The notes beneath the pieces were generated by a model. It saw only the letters and a list, made by a program, of their open reading frames with translations, had not been told where the DNA came from and did no database searches. From the NCBI GenBank assembly GCA_947367855.1, contig CANBFE010000017.1, positions 1 to 64,000 of the forward strand: 64,000 nucleotides of DNA, in the 5' to 3' direction. Position 1 is the first letter of the stretch, and every line of letters starts with the position of its first letter. A program made the position numbers and the translations under genes. This document shows, one piece after another, positions 1-8,660 of this stretch. This DNA is from an uncultured Lachnospiraceae bacterium (GTDB taxonomy: Bacteria; Bacillota; Clostridia; Lachnospirales; Lachnospiraceae).

Positions 1-15
1 TGCTGAAATGAAGAA

Positions 16-49
16 AGCCGAAAACCCGCTAAAATCAAGGCTTTCGGCT
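16..49 (-). terminator. Intrinsic terminator after the tRNA-Arg gene
   Basis: Arms at 16-26 and 39-49 are complementary apart from one wobble position and, read leftwards, are followed by a short T-rich stretch. It lies just downstream of the leftward tRNA-Arg and would end that transcript. Confidence 0.65.
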
Positions 50-59
50 GTGTTCCCAG

Positions 60-133
60 CGTTCCCGAGGTGACTCGAACACCCGACCTACCGCTTAGGA
101 GGCGGTCGCTCTATCCATCTGAGCTACGGAAAC
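60..133 (-). tRNA. tRNA-Arg (anticodon CCT)
   Basis: The complement folds as a complete cloverleaf. A 7-bp acceptor stem pairs GTTTCCG with CGGGAAC. The D arm GCTC/GAGC, the anticodon stem CCGC/GCGG with loop CTCCTAA, and a T arm with loop TTCGAGT are all present. The discriminator base is G and CCA is not encoded. The anticodon CCT reads AGG arginine codons. Two degraded copies with the same anticodon loop follow at 167-236 and 294-336, so this is the only intact one here. Confidence 0.93.
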
Positions 134-166
134 GTGTATAAAATTGTGTGTGACTTACTACCCCAT

Positions 167-236
167 GTCCTCCAAAAAGTTTCCGCAGTAGGTTCTCTTA
201 GGAGGCGTGTGCTCTATCCAACTGAGCTACGAGGAC
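167..236 (-). pseudogene. Decayed tRNA-Arg(CCT)-like remnant
   Basis: The complement keeps a near-complete acceptor stem (GTCCTC with GAGGAC), an intact D arm and the loop CTCCTAA seen in the neighbouring tRNA-Arg. The anticodon stem does not pair and there is no T loop of the GTTCGA type. It therefore looks like a tRNA gene whose 3' half has been lost or replaced. Confidence 0.6.
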
Positions 237-293
237 TTGTATGAAAAACTTGCTAATTGGCAAGTCATTCAGCTATGAAATTGTTGATTTTAC

Positions 294-336
294 GTTGCTC
301 TGGCAATCGAACACCTACCACTTAGGAGGCAAACAC
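294..336 (-). pseudogene. 3'-half tRNA-Arg-like remnant
   Basis: The complement carries the CTCCTAA anticodon loop, a TTCGATT T-loop-like segment and a plausible acceptor 3' strand, but no recognisable D arm or 5' acceptor strand. It resembles the 3' half of a tRNA-Arg(CCT). The rest of 237-411 shows nothing else that I can support. Confidence 0.5.
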
Positions 337-411
337 CAAACAGGATACTCCGCATCATGTATTTTATAAAGTGTAGCTTATCGGCTATTAATAAAACGCA
401 ATTCCCTGTAA

Positions 412-1308
412 TTATGTGTTCTCAGGAAAATTAATATTCCCCTGTAACCAAACAACACCTTTAAAGCGTCTTCCAACCTGAGGTTCTCCGTACAAGTCTA
501 TTATATTAATAGAAACGTCAAATGTCAACTCATTACTGCAAATTTTTAAAATATATATTTTTTCTCCTGTCATTTTATTTGTAGTCATTCTAATTTCAAG
601 AATTTCACCTAGCACGGAGTATTGATCACATTCTACGCCGTATGGCATAAAATAAGTATCTACCAGGCTAAAAATATCTTCCTTCTGGATTTTCCGGGAT
701 ATGGTGGTGTACATATCCATATCTTCCAGTGTCAGCGTCTCAATGGCATCCTCGTCGCCTTTTCTGGCGGCCGCCATCAGGGAGCTTCTGGCTGCAGAAG
801 CTTTCTTTTCGCGCTGCAGTTGTTCTTCGTCTTTTTTAATAGGCAACAATATCATTCCATTAACAGACAGAGCTGAAAGCGTAAGGGATGTTCCCCTGAC
901 AGGAAGTTTGTCTGCCTCCTGTGCCCTGATATAAGGTATTTTGTTTTTTAAATAAAATATTAACGAAATACCGACTTTCATATCGTCGCAGACACCTGCA
1001 TAGGATTCTTTTTCGGCATGCCTTTCCACAGACACATCCTCATATGAGGTGATCCCGCTTCCTTCGAGATATGGGTAATAATACTCATACGTAAATCTTT
1101 GTTCCTCATCTATCTCACCACAGACAGCAATTCCCAGATTGTCGGCGAAATTTTTGCAAAATTCGCCCACTAAGATATTATCTTCATTTTTGGCAATATT
1201 GCGTTTGTCTGCATTTAAAACTACATCTGTCAAAAGTTCCTGCAGCTTCCTGCGGCTCTCCAAAGCGCTGAAGCCAATTGCGCGCATAAATTTATGCAAA
1301 AATTTCAC
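412..1308 (-). CDS. DUF3881 family protein
   Basis: A 298-residue soluble protein with no signal peptide or membrane segment. The sequence matches my recollection of the DUF3881 family found in Lachnospiraceae next to serS; its function is unknown. A charged, Lys/Glu/Arg-rich stretch at about residues 160-185 separates two folded-looking halves. The start codon is GTG, with an AAGGAAG ribosome binding site directly before it. It lies 30 bp downstream of serS and may be transcribed with it. Confidence 0.75.
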   Translation of the reverse strand: MKFLHKFMRAIGFSALESRRKLQELLTDVVLNADKRNIAKNEDNILVGEFCKNFADNLGIAVCGEIDEEQRFTYEYYYPYLEGSGITSYEDVSVERHAEKESYAGVCDDMKVGISLIFYLKNKIPYIRAQEADKLPVRGTSLTLSALSVNGMILLPIKKDEEQLQREKKASAARSSLMAAARKGDEDAIETLTLEDMDMYTTISRKIQKEDIFSLVDTYFMPYGVECDQYSVLGEILEIRMTTNKMTGEKIYILKICSNELTFDVSINIIDLYGEPQVGRRFKGVVWLQGNINFPENT

Positions 1309-1338
1309 CTTCCTTCTGCTTAATTGTAACTTTTCGTT

Positions 1339-2628
1339 TTATCTGGATATGGGTTGAATCTTCTCTTTTCCTCCCATATATGGCTGTAATGCCTTAGGAA
1401 TATCAATACTCCCGTCTTCATTTACATTATTCTCCAGGAAAGCAATCAATCCTCTGGGTGTTGCTAATACTGTATTATTTAAAGTATGCACAAAGTAGGT
1501 CCCATTTTCCCCTTTGGTACGGATTCCCAGTCTCCTGGCCTGTGCGTCCCCAAGCGTTGAACAGGAACCCACTTCAAAATATTTCTGCTGTCTGGGGCTC
1601 CAGGCTTCTATATCGCAGGACTTCACCTTTAAATCGGCCAGATCACCGCTGCAGCATTCCAGTGTTCGAACCGGTATATCAAGACTGCGGAAAAATTCAA
1701 CCGTATATGACCACATTTTATTGTACCAATCCATAGACTCCTCAGGTTTGCACAGCACTACCATCTCCTGCTTTTCGAATTGGTGTACTCTGTAAACTCC
1801 TCTCTCCTCAATTCCGTGAGAGCCTACTTCTTTTCGGAAGCAGGGGGAGTAAGAAGTCATGGTTACAGGAAGACTTCCTTCCTCTACAATCTGCCCCTTA
1901 AACTTTCCGATCATGGAATGCTCTGAAGTTCCGATAAGAAACAGATCTTCTCCCTCAATTTTGTACATCATGGCTTCCATTTCTGCAAAACTCATTACGC
2001 CATTTACCACACTGCTGCGAATCATGAAGGGAGGTATACAGTAAGTAAATCCCTTATCAATCATAAAATCTCTGGCATAACTGATCATTGCAGAATGAAT
2101 TCTGGCTGCATCGCCCATCAGATAATAAAAGCCGTTTCCACTGGTACGTCCGGCTGCATCTTTATCCAGACCGCTGATACTGTTTAAAATATCGGCATGG
2201 TAAGGAATTTCAAATTCAGGTACCACCGGATCTCCGTATTTTTCAATTTCGACATTCTCTGTATCATCTTTTCCAATAGGAACTGAAGGATCAATAATAT
2301 TCGGAATCACCATCATTATCTTTGTAATTTTTTCCTGTAATTCGGGTTCCATTTCTTCCAGTTCAGCCAGTCTCTTTGCGTTAGCGGCAACTTCAGCCTT
2401 CTTCTTTTCTGCCTCTTCCTTTTTACCTTGTGCCATTAATGCACCGATCTCTTTGGATATTTTGTTCTTAGATGCACGGAGCTGGTCTCCTTCCTGCTTT
2501 GCCTTTCGGCTTTGTGCATCCAGGGCAATTACTTCATCCACTAACTCCAGTTTCTGATCCTGAAATTTTTTCCTGATATTTTCCTTTACAATATCGGGAT
2601 TTTCTCTTAGAAACTTAATATCAATCAT
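1339..2628 (-). CDS. serS: Seryl-tRNA synthetase
   Basis: Class II aminoacyl-tRNA synthetase that charges tRNA-Ser, and tRNA-Sec where present, with serine in the cytosol. The 429-residue length is normal. The N-terminal ~110 residues form the long helical tRNA-binding arm, seen as a Lys/Glu-rich coiled coil. The catalytic core has motif 2 (SPCFRKEVGSHG) and motif 3 (NNTVLATPRGLIAFLEN). A CAGGAGG site supports the start. It is downstream of DUF4446 and parAB. The upstream gap is only about 20 bp, so there is no room for a serine T-box leader. Confidence 0.97.
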   Translation of the reverse strand: MIDIKFLRENPDIVKENIRKKFQDQKLELVDEVIALDAQSRKAKQEGDQLRASKNKISKEIGALMAQGKKEEAEKKKAEVAANAKRLAELEEMEPELQEKITKIMMVIPNIIDPSVPIGKDDTENVEIEKYGDPVVPEFEIPYHADILNSISGLDKDAAGRTSGNGFYYLMGDAARIHSAMISYARDFMIDKGFTYCIPPFMIRSSVVNGVMSFAEMEAMMYKIEGEDLFLIGTSEHSMIGKFKGQIVEEGSLPVTMTSYSPCFRKEVGSHGIEERGVYRVHQFEKQEMVVLCKPEESMDWYNKMWSYTVEFFRSLDIPVRTLECCSGDLADLKVKSCDIEAWSPRQQKYFEVGSCSTLGDAQARRLGIRTKGENGTYFVHTLNNTVLATPRGLIAFLENNVNEDGSIDIPKALQPYMGGKEKIQPISR

Positions 2629-2649
2629 AACTTCTATCCTCCTGTTCTA

Positions 2650-3180
2650 TTACTTTCCCTTTGCTATGGCCAATGCTTCAGCCTCTTCATTACTTAATGT
2701 AATATTATTATCTCCGCTTCTGATTTCCTTTGAATAAGAGTAACATCCCTCTGTACTATGGACTGAGTTTATGATAAATCCATTATCATTTTCATCCAAT
2801 AATACCAGACTATAGCTCAGTTGTCCACCCATTTGATTAAATGCATCATATCTTACCAGGCCCATCTTTTGGAATACAGTTTCCATCCTCTTAAACAGTG
2901 TGCGAATATCATCCCTGTTTTTATCAGTGCTGTTTTTCAAAAAGCGGTTGTCTTCATACAGCTCATTAATATTTTCCTCCAGACTCATGGCATCTTTCCC
3001 TAAAAGGAACTTGTCCAGTCTTTTTCTCAGTTTACTGACTTTATTCATCTGTACAATCAACAAAATCAATAAGATTAGAAGGAGAACTGCAAGAGCAATT
3101 ACTCCAATAACAAGATATCCCAAATCAAACGAACCAAACCCTATTTGATTTAAGAATGCGCTGTTAGCTAATGTTTTCAT
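2650..3180 (-). CDS. DUF4446 family membrane-anchored protein
   Basis: A 176-residue protein with one strongly hydrophobic segment (about residues 20-45), then a charged coiled-coil region and a small C-terminal domain. This layout and its place directly after parB match DUF4446 proteins of Clostridia, whose function is unknown. An AAAGGAG site supports the start. The position between parB and serS suggests one leftward transcript, parA-parB-DUF4446-serS-DUF3881. Confidence 0.8.
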   Translation of the reverse strand: MKTLANSAFLNQIGFGSFDLGYLVIGVIALAVLLLILLILLIVQMNKVSKLRKRLDKFLLGKDAMSLEENINELYEDNRFLKNSTDKNRDDIRTLFKRMETVFQKMGLVRYDAFNQMGGQLSYSLVLLDENDNGFIINSVHSTEGCYSYSKEIRSGDNNITLSNEEAEALAIAKGK

Positions 3181-3206
3181 ATTTCTCCTTTAGTATTTAT
3201 ATTTAG

Positions 3207-4115
3207 TTAATTTCTTCCGATGATGTCTAATAACCTATCCAGATCTTCATGATTATAAAATTCTATTTCAATTTTACCGGATCCTTCCCCTTTGGAACTC
3301 ACCGTTACTTTTGTACTCAGTCTCTGCTTCAGCCTGTCTTCTATATCCTGATAAATTACCTCTATGGTCTTATTCTCTGTTTTCTTTTTTTCCTTCTCAG
3401 GTGAATTCAGTTTCTTGACCAACTTTTCTACTTCACGGACACTGAGCTTTTCATCAAAAATCTGTTGGGCAATTATATATTGTGCTTCCGGATCCTCCAC
3501 TGCCAGAAGGGCACGGGCATGTCCTGTGCTAATCATATCATCAATGACCATCTGCTGCACTCTGTCTGTCAGCTTTAGCAGGCGAATGGAATTTGTCACA
3601 GCAGCACGACTTTTTGAAACTCTTTCAGCCACCTCATCCTGTTTCAGATTAAATTCTGTCAGCAGTCTTTTATAAGCCTGCGCCTCTTCTATAGGATTTA
3701 AATCTTCTCTCTGTATATTCTCAATCAGGGAAATTTCCATAATTTCCTGATCTGAATAATCACGAATAATTACAGGTATTTCTTTCAGACCGGCCATTTT
3801 TGCCGCACGCCATCTTCGTTCACCGGCAATAATTTCATAATGGTCATTCCGATTCTGAACCAGAATAGGTTGAATCAAACCTACCTGCTTTATGGAATCG
3901 CTGAGTTCCTGAAGAGAATCTTCATCAAAATTTTTGCGGGGCTGCTTTCTGTTTGGCTCTACCATGGTTATTTTCAAAATAGTTTCTGCGCCCTTATCCT
4001 CTTTTGTTTCTACTAATTCCGAAGAATTCTCCCTTTTTGCTTTTGCTTCGCCAACTGCATTTGGTATCAGTAAATCCAATCCCTTGCCTAATGCCCTTGA
4101 TGATTTTGCTGCCAT
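3207..4115 (-). CDS. parB: Chromosome partitioning protein ParB/Spo0J
   Basis: CTP-dependent clamp protein that loads at parS sites near the origin and works with ParA and SMC in chromosome segregation. Its 302 residues show the N-terminal CTPase/ParB domain with the GERRWRA box and the ENIQREDLNP signature. A helix-turn-helix follows (QDEVAERVSKSRAAVTNSIR), then a C-terminal dimerisation segment. It lies 49 bp after parA. Two perfect parS sites occur upstream of parA at 5195 and 5243. Confidence 0.95.
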   Translation of the reverse strand: MAAKSSRALGKGLDLLIPNAVGEAKAKRENSSELVETKEDKGAETILKITMVEPNRKQPRKNFDEDSLQELSDSIKQVGLIQPILVQNRNDHYEIIAGERRWRAAKMAGLKEIPVIIRDYSDQEIMEISLIENIQREDLNPIEEAQAYKRLLTEFNLKQDEVAERVSKSRAAVTNSIRLLKLTDRVQQMVIDDMISTGHARALLAVEDPEAQYIIAQQIFDEKLSVREVEKLVKKLNSPEKEKKKTENKTIEVIYQDIEDRLKQRLSTKVTVSSKGEGSGKIEIEFYNHEDLDRLLDIIGRN

Positions 4116-4164
4116 ATGCCATGTCCTCCTGCTTAAGCATTTCTATCACTGCGTTTGTTCCATA

Positions 4165-4926
4165 TTATACATTGCTGATTACTTCGTCAGCCAACAACAT
4201 ATAGGCTTCTGCTCCTGCTGATTTTCCGTCATACAAATTGATAGGTTTCCCATGACTTGGAGCTTCTGCAAGTTTTATATTCCGTGGAATCAGGGTATTA
4301 TATATTTTCTGGTTCAAATTTTGTTTTACATTTTCCACTACCTGCATTGAAAGATTTGTCCGTGAATCAAACATTGTAAACAATACACCTTCCATATCAA
4401 GGTCTGGATTTAATCTTTCTTTTACCAGATTGATAGTATGAATTAACTGACTTAATCCCTCAAGTGCATAGTATTCGCACTGTATGGGAACTAAAACACT
4501 GTCAGCAGTCGTCATGGCATTGATCGTCAACATATTCAGGGAAGGAGGACAATCTATAATTATAAAATCATATTCTTCCTTTATATAATCTACTTCTCTC
4601 TTTAATATGTATTCTTTCTTGTCTATTCCGATTAGTTCTATTTCTGCTGCAGCAAGATTCACATTGGATGGAACTACGGAAATATTTTCAAGAACTTTTT
4701 TTATAATACAGTCACTGATGGAGCACTCTCCGAGAATTAATTCATATATAGTGGTATCCAGATTATTTTTGTCAATTCCAAAACCACTGGTAGTATTTCC
4801 CTGAGGGTCTGTATCTATTACCAATATTTTTTTACCTTTTGCGGCAAGACACGCTGAAAGATTAATAGATGTTGTAGTTTTTCCAACACCACCCTTTTGA
4901 TTTGCAATTGCAATGGTTTTTCCCAT
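4165..4926 (-). CDS. parA: Chromosome partitioning ATPase ParA/Soj
   Basis: Deviant Walker A ATPase that partners ParB in origin segregation; the homologue Soj also regulates DnaA in Bacillus. The deviant P-loop KGGVGKTTT follows the start directly, and the Walker B region reads FIIIDCPPSLN. The start at 4926 is chosen because AGGAAAGGAG lies just upstream. An earlier in-frame ATG at 4959 has no such site and falls on the proposed -10 element. The 253-residue length is typical of Soj. Confidence 0.95.
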   Translation of the reverse strand: MGKTIAIANQKGGVGKTTTSINLSACLAAKGKKILVIDTDPQGNTTSGFGIDKNNLDTTIYELILGECSISDCIIKKVLENISVVPSNVNLAAAEIELIGIDKKEYILKREVDYIKEEYDFIIIDCPPSLNMLTINAMTTADSVLVPIQCEYYALEGLSQLIHTINLVKERLNPDLDMEGVLFTMFDSRTNLSMQVVENVKQNLNQKIYNTLIPRNIKLAEAPSHGKPINLYDGKSAGAEAYMLLADEVISNV

Positions 4927-4957
4927 GGTATTCTCCTTTCCTAAGTATAGCTTTTTC

Positions 4958-4986
4958 ATTATAGCACTTATTTCGTGAGATATCCA
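4958..4986 (-). promoter_or_regulatory. Probable parA operon promoter
   Basis: Read leftwards, TGGATA and a perfect TATAAT are separated by 17 bp, about 30 bp upstream of the parA start. The -10 is strong and the -35 matches at four of six positions. Confidence 0.55.
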
Positions 4987-5136
4987 TATATAAGTCGATA
5001 TTTTTATTTGAAATATTTTTCTATTTTTATAAATTCAGTAACAGCTTAGTCTATAGTATTCTTGTAAAAGTTTATTAAAGTAAATTATAGCAGGTAAATT
5101 GTGCAATAATTCACTTCTATTAGGTCATATTTTCCA

Positions 5137-5165
5137 TGTTTCACGCTGATATTTAAATGTTTCAC
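5137..5165. other. Two parS half-sites
   Basis: TGTTTCACG at 5137 and TGTTTCAC at 5158 match the left half of parS but lack the right half. They sit 21 bp apart and precede the two perfect sites. Confidence 0.55.
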
Positions 5166-5194
5166 AGTTAATATTACAATATATTGGGCTCAAA

Positions 5195-5210
5195 TGTTTC
5201 ACGTGAAACA
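5195..5210. other. parS site 1
   Basis: TGTTTCACGTGAAACA is a perfect 16-bp palindrome identical to the ParB-binding consensus. It is intergenic, upstream of parA, and flanked by one more matched pair of bases. Confidence 0.95.
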
Positions 5211-5242
5211 TTATCTTGTATTATTCACTTTTATCTAAAGAA

Positions 5243-5258
5243 TGTTTCACGTGAAACA
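5243..5258. other. parS site 2
   Basis: A second copy, identical to site 1, starts 48 bp away. Nothing supportable is seen from 5262 to 5449; the short frame that crosses the parS sites has no convincing ribosome binding site. Confidence 0.95.
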
Positions 5259-5449
5259 TTCTCCTCTCTCCGCGGTGGGGAAGAAAACCAAAGCTGTTCC
5301 ATAGGAAAATGCAGTTTGCAACATAGAAATTCAGAATATTGTTTTCAGTATAAAAATTATTCCTGCAAAGGATATGAAAACATAGAAAAAAGGGATTATA
5401 CTAAAACTGCGTAAAAAGAAATAGGATACATATTTAAGTCAACAGACAT

Positions 5450-5491
5450 AAAAATCCCGGAAAAGCCATGATCTGCATTTCCGGGATTTTA
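5450..5491 (-). terminator. Terminator of the proline reductase operon
   Basis: AAATCCCGGAAA and TTTCCGGGATTT form a perfect stem with A/T runs on both sides. It lies about 120 bp after the prdB stop and would end the leftward operon; it could act in both directions. The stretch 5492-5610 shows nothing else. Confidence 0.8.
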
Positions 5492-5610
5492 TTCATGTCC
5501 TATTTTCACATAACAACTTATCTACGCAAATTCTTATTCATTCAGACACTCGATCTATTACCACCAAATGCCTCAAAAAAACTTATATCAGACTGCAATC
5601 TTTCTTTGAA

Positions 5611-6336
5611 TTACACATTATGACGATATTCATAAGGAAGAACTTTCATCTGATTATATCCCGGACAATCACGCACCCATTCCAAAGATTCCTTTATAAT
5701 AGCAGTCTGCATTGGAATATTATTTGGCTCACCCGCATTGGAACCGATAGGTACATGAGGAGCCGTTATTCTCGGCGCACCCTGCTGACGGGCTATGGGA
5801 GGGAGAGCCGCAATTACCACGCAGCTCATTCCAAGTTCTTCACAGCATCTGGTGACAATGGTAGCGGAACGGTGACAGGTTCCGCACCCACCGGTGCAGA
5901 GCACAATATCCACTCCCTGCTCTTTCAGTTTTCTGGCAATCTCAGGTCCTGTCTCGCCAATGAATTTTTCCACATTACCGCCGCCACCCATAAAGGTATA
6001 AGTTTCTTCTGCCAGTGAACCAATAAAGCCCTCTTCCACCAACTCATGAAGACGATCTATGGGAAACATGGCATTCACATCCTTATTAATATCGGAGTTA
6101 TCAAAACCGCCATGAGTAACCATCAGTTCACAGGAAGGCGTAGAAAATTCAATCGTACGATAAGAAAAATCTCCCGATGTATTGAAAGGAACCTGGTCTT
6201 TCTTATGGATTCCTCCTGCCGTTATAAATGCAACCTTACACTCGTTCAAGGGCTTCTTCAATTCTGTAAAAACCGGCTTTGGTGTAACCGGAACAAATAT
6301 TTCTGACTGCATTCCTTCTACTGTTGTCAATTTCAT
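5611..6336 (-). CDS. prdB: D-proline reductase PrdB subunit, cysteine form
   Basis: The catalytic 26-kDa subunit of D-proline reductase, which with the pyruvoyl-containing PrdA subunits reduces D-proline to 5-aminovalerate in the Stickland pathway. The 241-residue protein has the family's start (KLTTVEGMQSEIFVP) and the central motif CTGGCGTCHRSA. In known PrdB proteins the residue in front of GTC is selenocysteine (about position 152). Here it is Cys151, encoded by TGC. The start at 6336 is chosen because GAGG precedes it; an upstream ATG at 6348 has no site. It is the last gene of the operon. Confidence 0.9.
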   Translation of the reverse strand: MKLTTVEGMQSEIFVPVTPKPVFTELKKPLNECKVAFITAGGIHKKDQVPFNTSGDFSYRTIEFSTPSCELMVTHGGFDNSDINKDVNAMFPIDRLHELVEEGFIGSLAEETYTFMGGGGNVEKFIGETGPEIARKLKEQGVDIVLCTGGCGTCHRSATIVTRCCEELGMSCVVIAALPPIARQQGAPRITAPHVPIGSNAGEPNNIPMQTAIIKESLEWVRDCPGYNQMKVLPYEYRHNV

Positions 6337-6373
6337 ACTTAACCTCATTTCTATACTGTTTAAATTAATCTAA

Positions 6374-6796
6374 TCAGCTGCAACTACATGCCACAACAGG
6401 ACTCAAATAAAACTCCACATTCTGTCCCAATTCCAATGGAAAATCTGTAAATACCCACCGTCTGGGCACTGACACAAAACCCATTTCATTCATTATCTCA
6501 GCCTTTACCGCAGTATCGTTAACCTCAATCAGCTTTCCGCCCAACAGGGATGGAATCAAATCTTCTTTGTAATACATTGCCGCACTGTCATAATCATATG
6601 GATTACTTACTACCTGCAGATAGCTGAAATAAAATTTAACTTCACTGCCCGGCTCCAAAATATCCTTCTCTACACAAAGATTATCCGGAACCGTAATGAC
6701 TCCCAGACGGCCATGAAGATGTATCTTCACCATTCCGTTGGAAATATCCTTTATCAGACCACCCATCATAATCGGATTAATTATATAGTCTATCAA
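6374..6796 (-). CDS. CBO2463/CBO2479-domain protein of the prd cluster
   Basis: A 140-residue protein made of two similar halves, each containing a short beta-rich segment (GRLGVITVPDNL in the first, EMGFVSVPRRW in the second). It matches the small conserved protein of unknown function that lies between prdA and prdB in proline reductase clusters. The probable start is TTG at 6796, overlapping the prdA stop as TTGA, which suggests translational coupling. Methionines at residues 10-11 are alternatives but would remove part of the conserved N-terminus. It ends in VACSCS. Confidence 0.75.
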   Translation of the reverse strand: MIDYIINPIMMGGLIKDISNGMVKIHLHGRLGVITVPDNLCVEKDILEPGSEVKFYFSYLQVVSNPYDYDSAAMYYKEDLIPSLLGGKLIEVNDTAVKAEIMNEMGFVSVPRRWVFTDFPLELGQNVEFYLSPVVACSCS

Positions 6797-8610
6797 TGCA
6801 GTGTACCATTATCCAGTAATTTTGTCTCAGGGAGTCCCAACAGTCTGTTATTGGCATTAATCACATCATTGCTCCATTTCTTAGGAGCAGGCTTGATGGC
6901 AACTCCTGCCATCTTATTCTTCAACATCTGAATAGCCCTTGCAGCTACCTCCTTTGTCACACAGGAACATCCGGCTACATTATTTTCAAAGCCGCCCATA
7001 TCCATGTTTTCCTCAACCATGGCATCTGCATACTGGTTTCCTACTACCAACTGCCCCTGATAAGCACAGAAGGAAACTCCTACCACAGGAATACCCCTCT
7101 TTCCGGCCTGTCCGATATGCTGCACAAAATCAATATGATTGTTTCCAAAACCTTCCGTGGTAATGATACATCCGTCTATATCCAATGACTCAAGCATGGA
7201 ACCCAATCTCTCTGACACCCAGAGCTTCTCGTCATTAACCTGAGGGGAACCAATAAAGATTACACCTACCAGATCCAGTTCTGTATCCGCTGCAAGGCCT
7301 TCCACCAGAGGCTCGCGAATATAGTGACGGGTCATTTCCTTTGTGGCAGGCCCGATACAGGTTAATGCATGGATAGAACCGTCTCTCACCTGATTTGGCG
7401 TCAATATAATGGGAACATTTCCGCAATCCACATTCTTCTGGCCACCCAGGATACCGCAGGGTTCTCCGGGGCAGATGACATTGTCATGCATGGCTCCCTG
7501 TCCCATAATTTCCTTTACCAATACTACACGTGGATTTCCCTGACGGCGCACATCCTCACAAACCTCTTCTCTTACAACTTCTCCCTCATATTTCTTCAAT
7601 TCCTCCCGCACAGCCTGAATAATGTAATCCTGGCATTTGTGGGCTGCAAAAGGACCAGGTCTGGTCATGCCGGACAATCTCTCTATCACTGCATGGCAGC
7701 GAATGATTATATCATTCTCATCCGCACAGCCGGGATGTCCAAAATACATTTTCTCATCCAGATATCCCTCCGAGGAACCAAATTCATGAACCTGAACACC
7801 GTCTTCATCCACACCGGTAAGCATAAATACCACGCCATCCGCAACCTTGGTAATACCCTCTCCCAATTCTCCTTCTACCTTTGTTGCAATAGGACATACA
7901 TCCATAATCGTCTCTGTATAAACATGCCTGTTCTCCGGCCTGATCACGGACAACTCCATGCTCTTGCAAAGAGGATCCTCCTGAATCGCTCTTTTTACAA
8001 TATCCCCGTCAATTGTTATCTTTCCGTCTTCAATTGAAGTCCTGGAACCGATTTCCACATCCTTAATTTTAATATGTTTTTTTACAAGAGTGCGTATTAC
8101 CTTTTTTTCTGCCTCTTTTTCCGGAGGAGTAACTTTTTCCATTGCATTGTCAGAGGCGGAAGAAACTTCTGCCGGAACACTCCCGGTTATCACAGGAATA
8201 TCCAGTCTCAATCCCTCCAGTTTTTCCAGCTTATCAATCTCGATATGAATCATTTCTCTTCCTCCTGCCTTTATTCTGATACCGGGAACTGCTCTCTCTC
8301 CTGCAGATACAGCAGGTTTCGCTTTTTCCTCCGTGTCCTGCTTTTCTTCTTCCCCTGTATTTACCTTATTTAATACTTCCCTGGTAATCGGGGTCAGTGC
8401 ATCCACATCCTGAAGCAGGGTACAGCCAAGAACCTGTTCGATTCTTAAACCATCTTCCCTTAATTCCAAAAGTCCTGCCTCCACCATATCATCAAATAAG
8501 GTGGGATCCTCCAGATCAGCCGCACTGATTACCAGACCCTTTTCCCTGCGACAGCAGAAAATGGCCGGATCCTTCAAATGGGCCTGCAGAGTGTTTAAAG
8601 TAATTGACAT
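6793..8610 (-). CDS. prdA: D-proline reductase proprotein PrdA
   Basis: Precursor of the two PrdA subunits of D-proline reductase. The family proprotein is cleaved at an internal cysteine that becomes a pyruvoyl group, which binds the substrate amino group. The candidate residue is Cys418 in GSIHALTCIGPATKEM; in Clostridium sticklandii it is Cys421, so the position agrees. The 605-residue length also agrees. The start at 8610 follows GGAGGAAAGG; an upstream ATG at 8625 lies within that site. Residues ~80-190 are acidic, lysine-rich and probably flexible. It lies 50 bp after prdC. Confidence 0.93.
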   Translation of the reverse strand: MSITLNTLQAHLKDPAIFCCRREKGLVISAADLEDPTLFDDMVEAGLLELREDGLRIEQVLGCTLLQDVDALTPITREVLNKVNTGEEEKQDTEEKAKPAVSAGERAVPGIRIKAGGREMIHIEIDKLEKLEGLRLDIPVITGSVPAEVSSASDNAMEKVTPPEKEAEKKVIRTLVKKHIKIKDVEIGSRTSIEDGKITIDGDIVKRAIQEDPLCKSMELSVIRPENRHVYTETIMDVCPIATKVEGELGEGITKVADGVVFMLTGVDEDGVQVHEFGSSEGYLDEKMYFGHPGCADENDIIIRCHAVIERLSGMTRPGPFAAHKCQDYIIQAVREELKKYEGEVVREEVCEDVRRQGNPRVVLVKEIMGQGAMHDNVICPGEPCGILGGQKNVDCGNVPIILTPNQVRDGSIHALTCIGPATKEMTRHYIREPLVEGLAADTELDLVGVIFIGSPQVNDEKLWVSERLGSMLESLDIDGCIITTEGFGNNHIDFVQHIGQAGKRGIPVVGVSFCAYQGQLVVGNQYADAMVEENMDMGGFENNVAGCSCVTKEVAARAIQMLKNKMAGVAIKPAPKKWSNDVINANNRLLGLPETKLLDNGTLH

Positions 8611-8660
8611 CTTCCTTTCCTCCATTCTGAGTTTTTTATTCCAAAATAAAACTTACTATA

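Noticed and set aside
2629..2649. T-box leader for serS
   Set aside because: The gap to the DUF4446 gene is about 20 bp, too short for a T-box.
5184..5414. 76-residue open frame across the parS sites
   Set aside because: It begins just before parS site 1, has no ribosome binding site and its sequence is determined by the palindromes. It is not a gene.
5881..5890. Selenocysteine codon in prdB
   Set aside because: The codon at the expected position is TGC (Cys151) and there is no in-frame TGA, so no recoding is needed.
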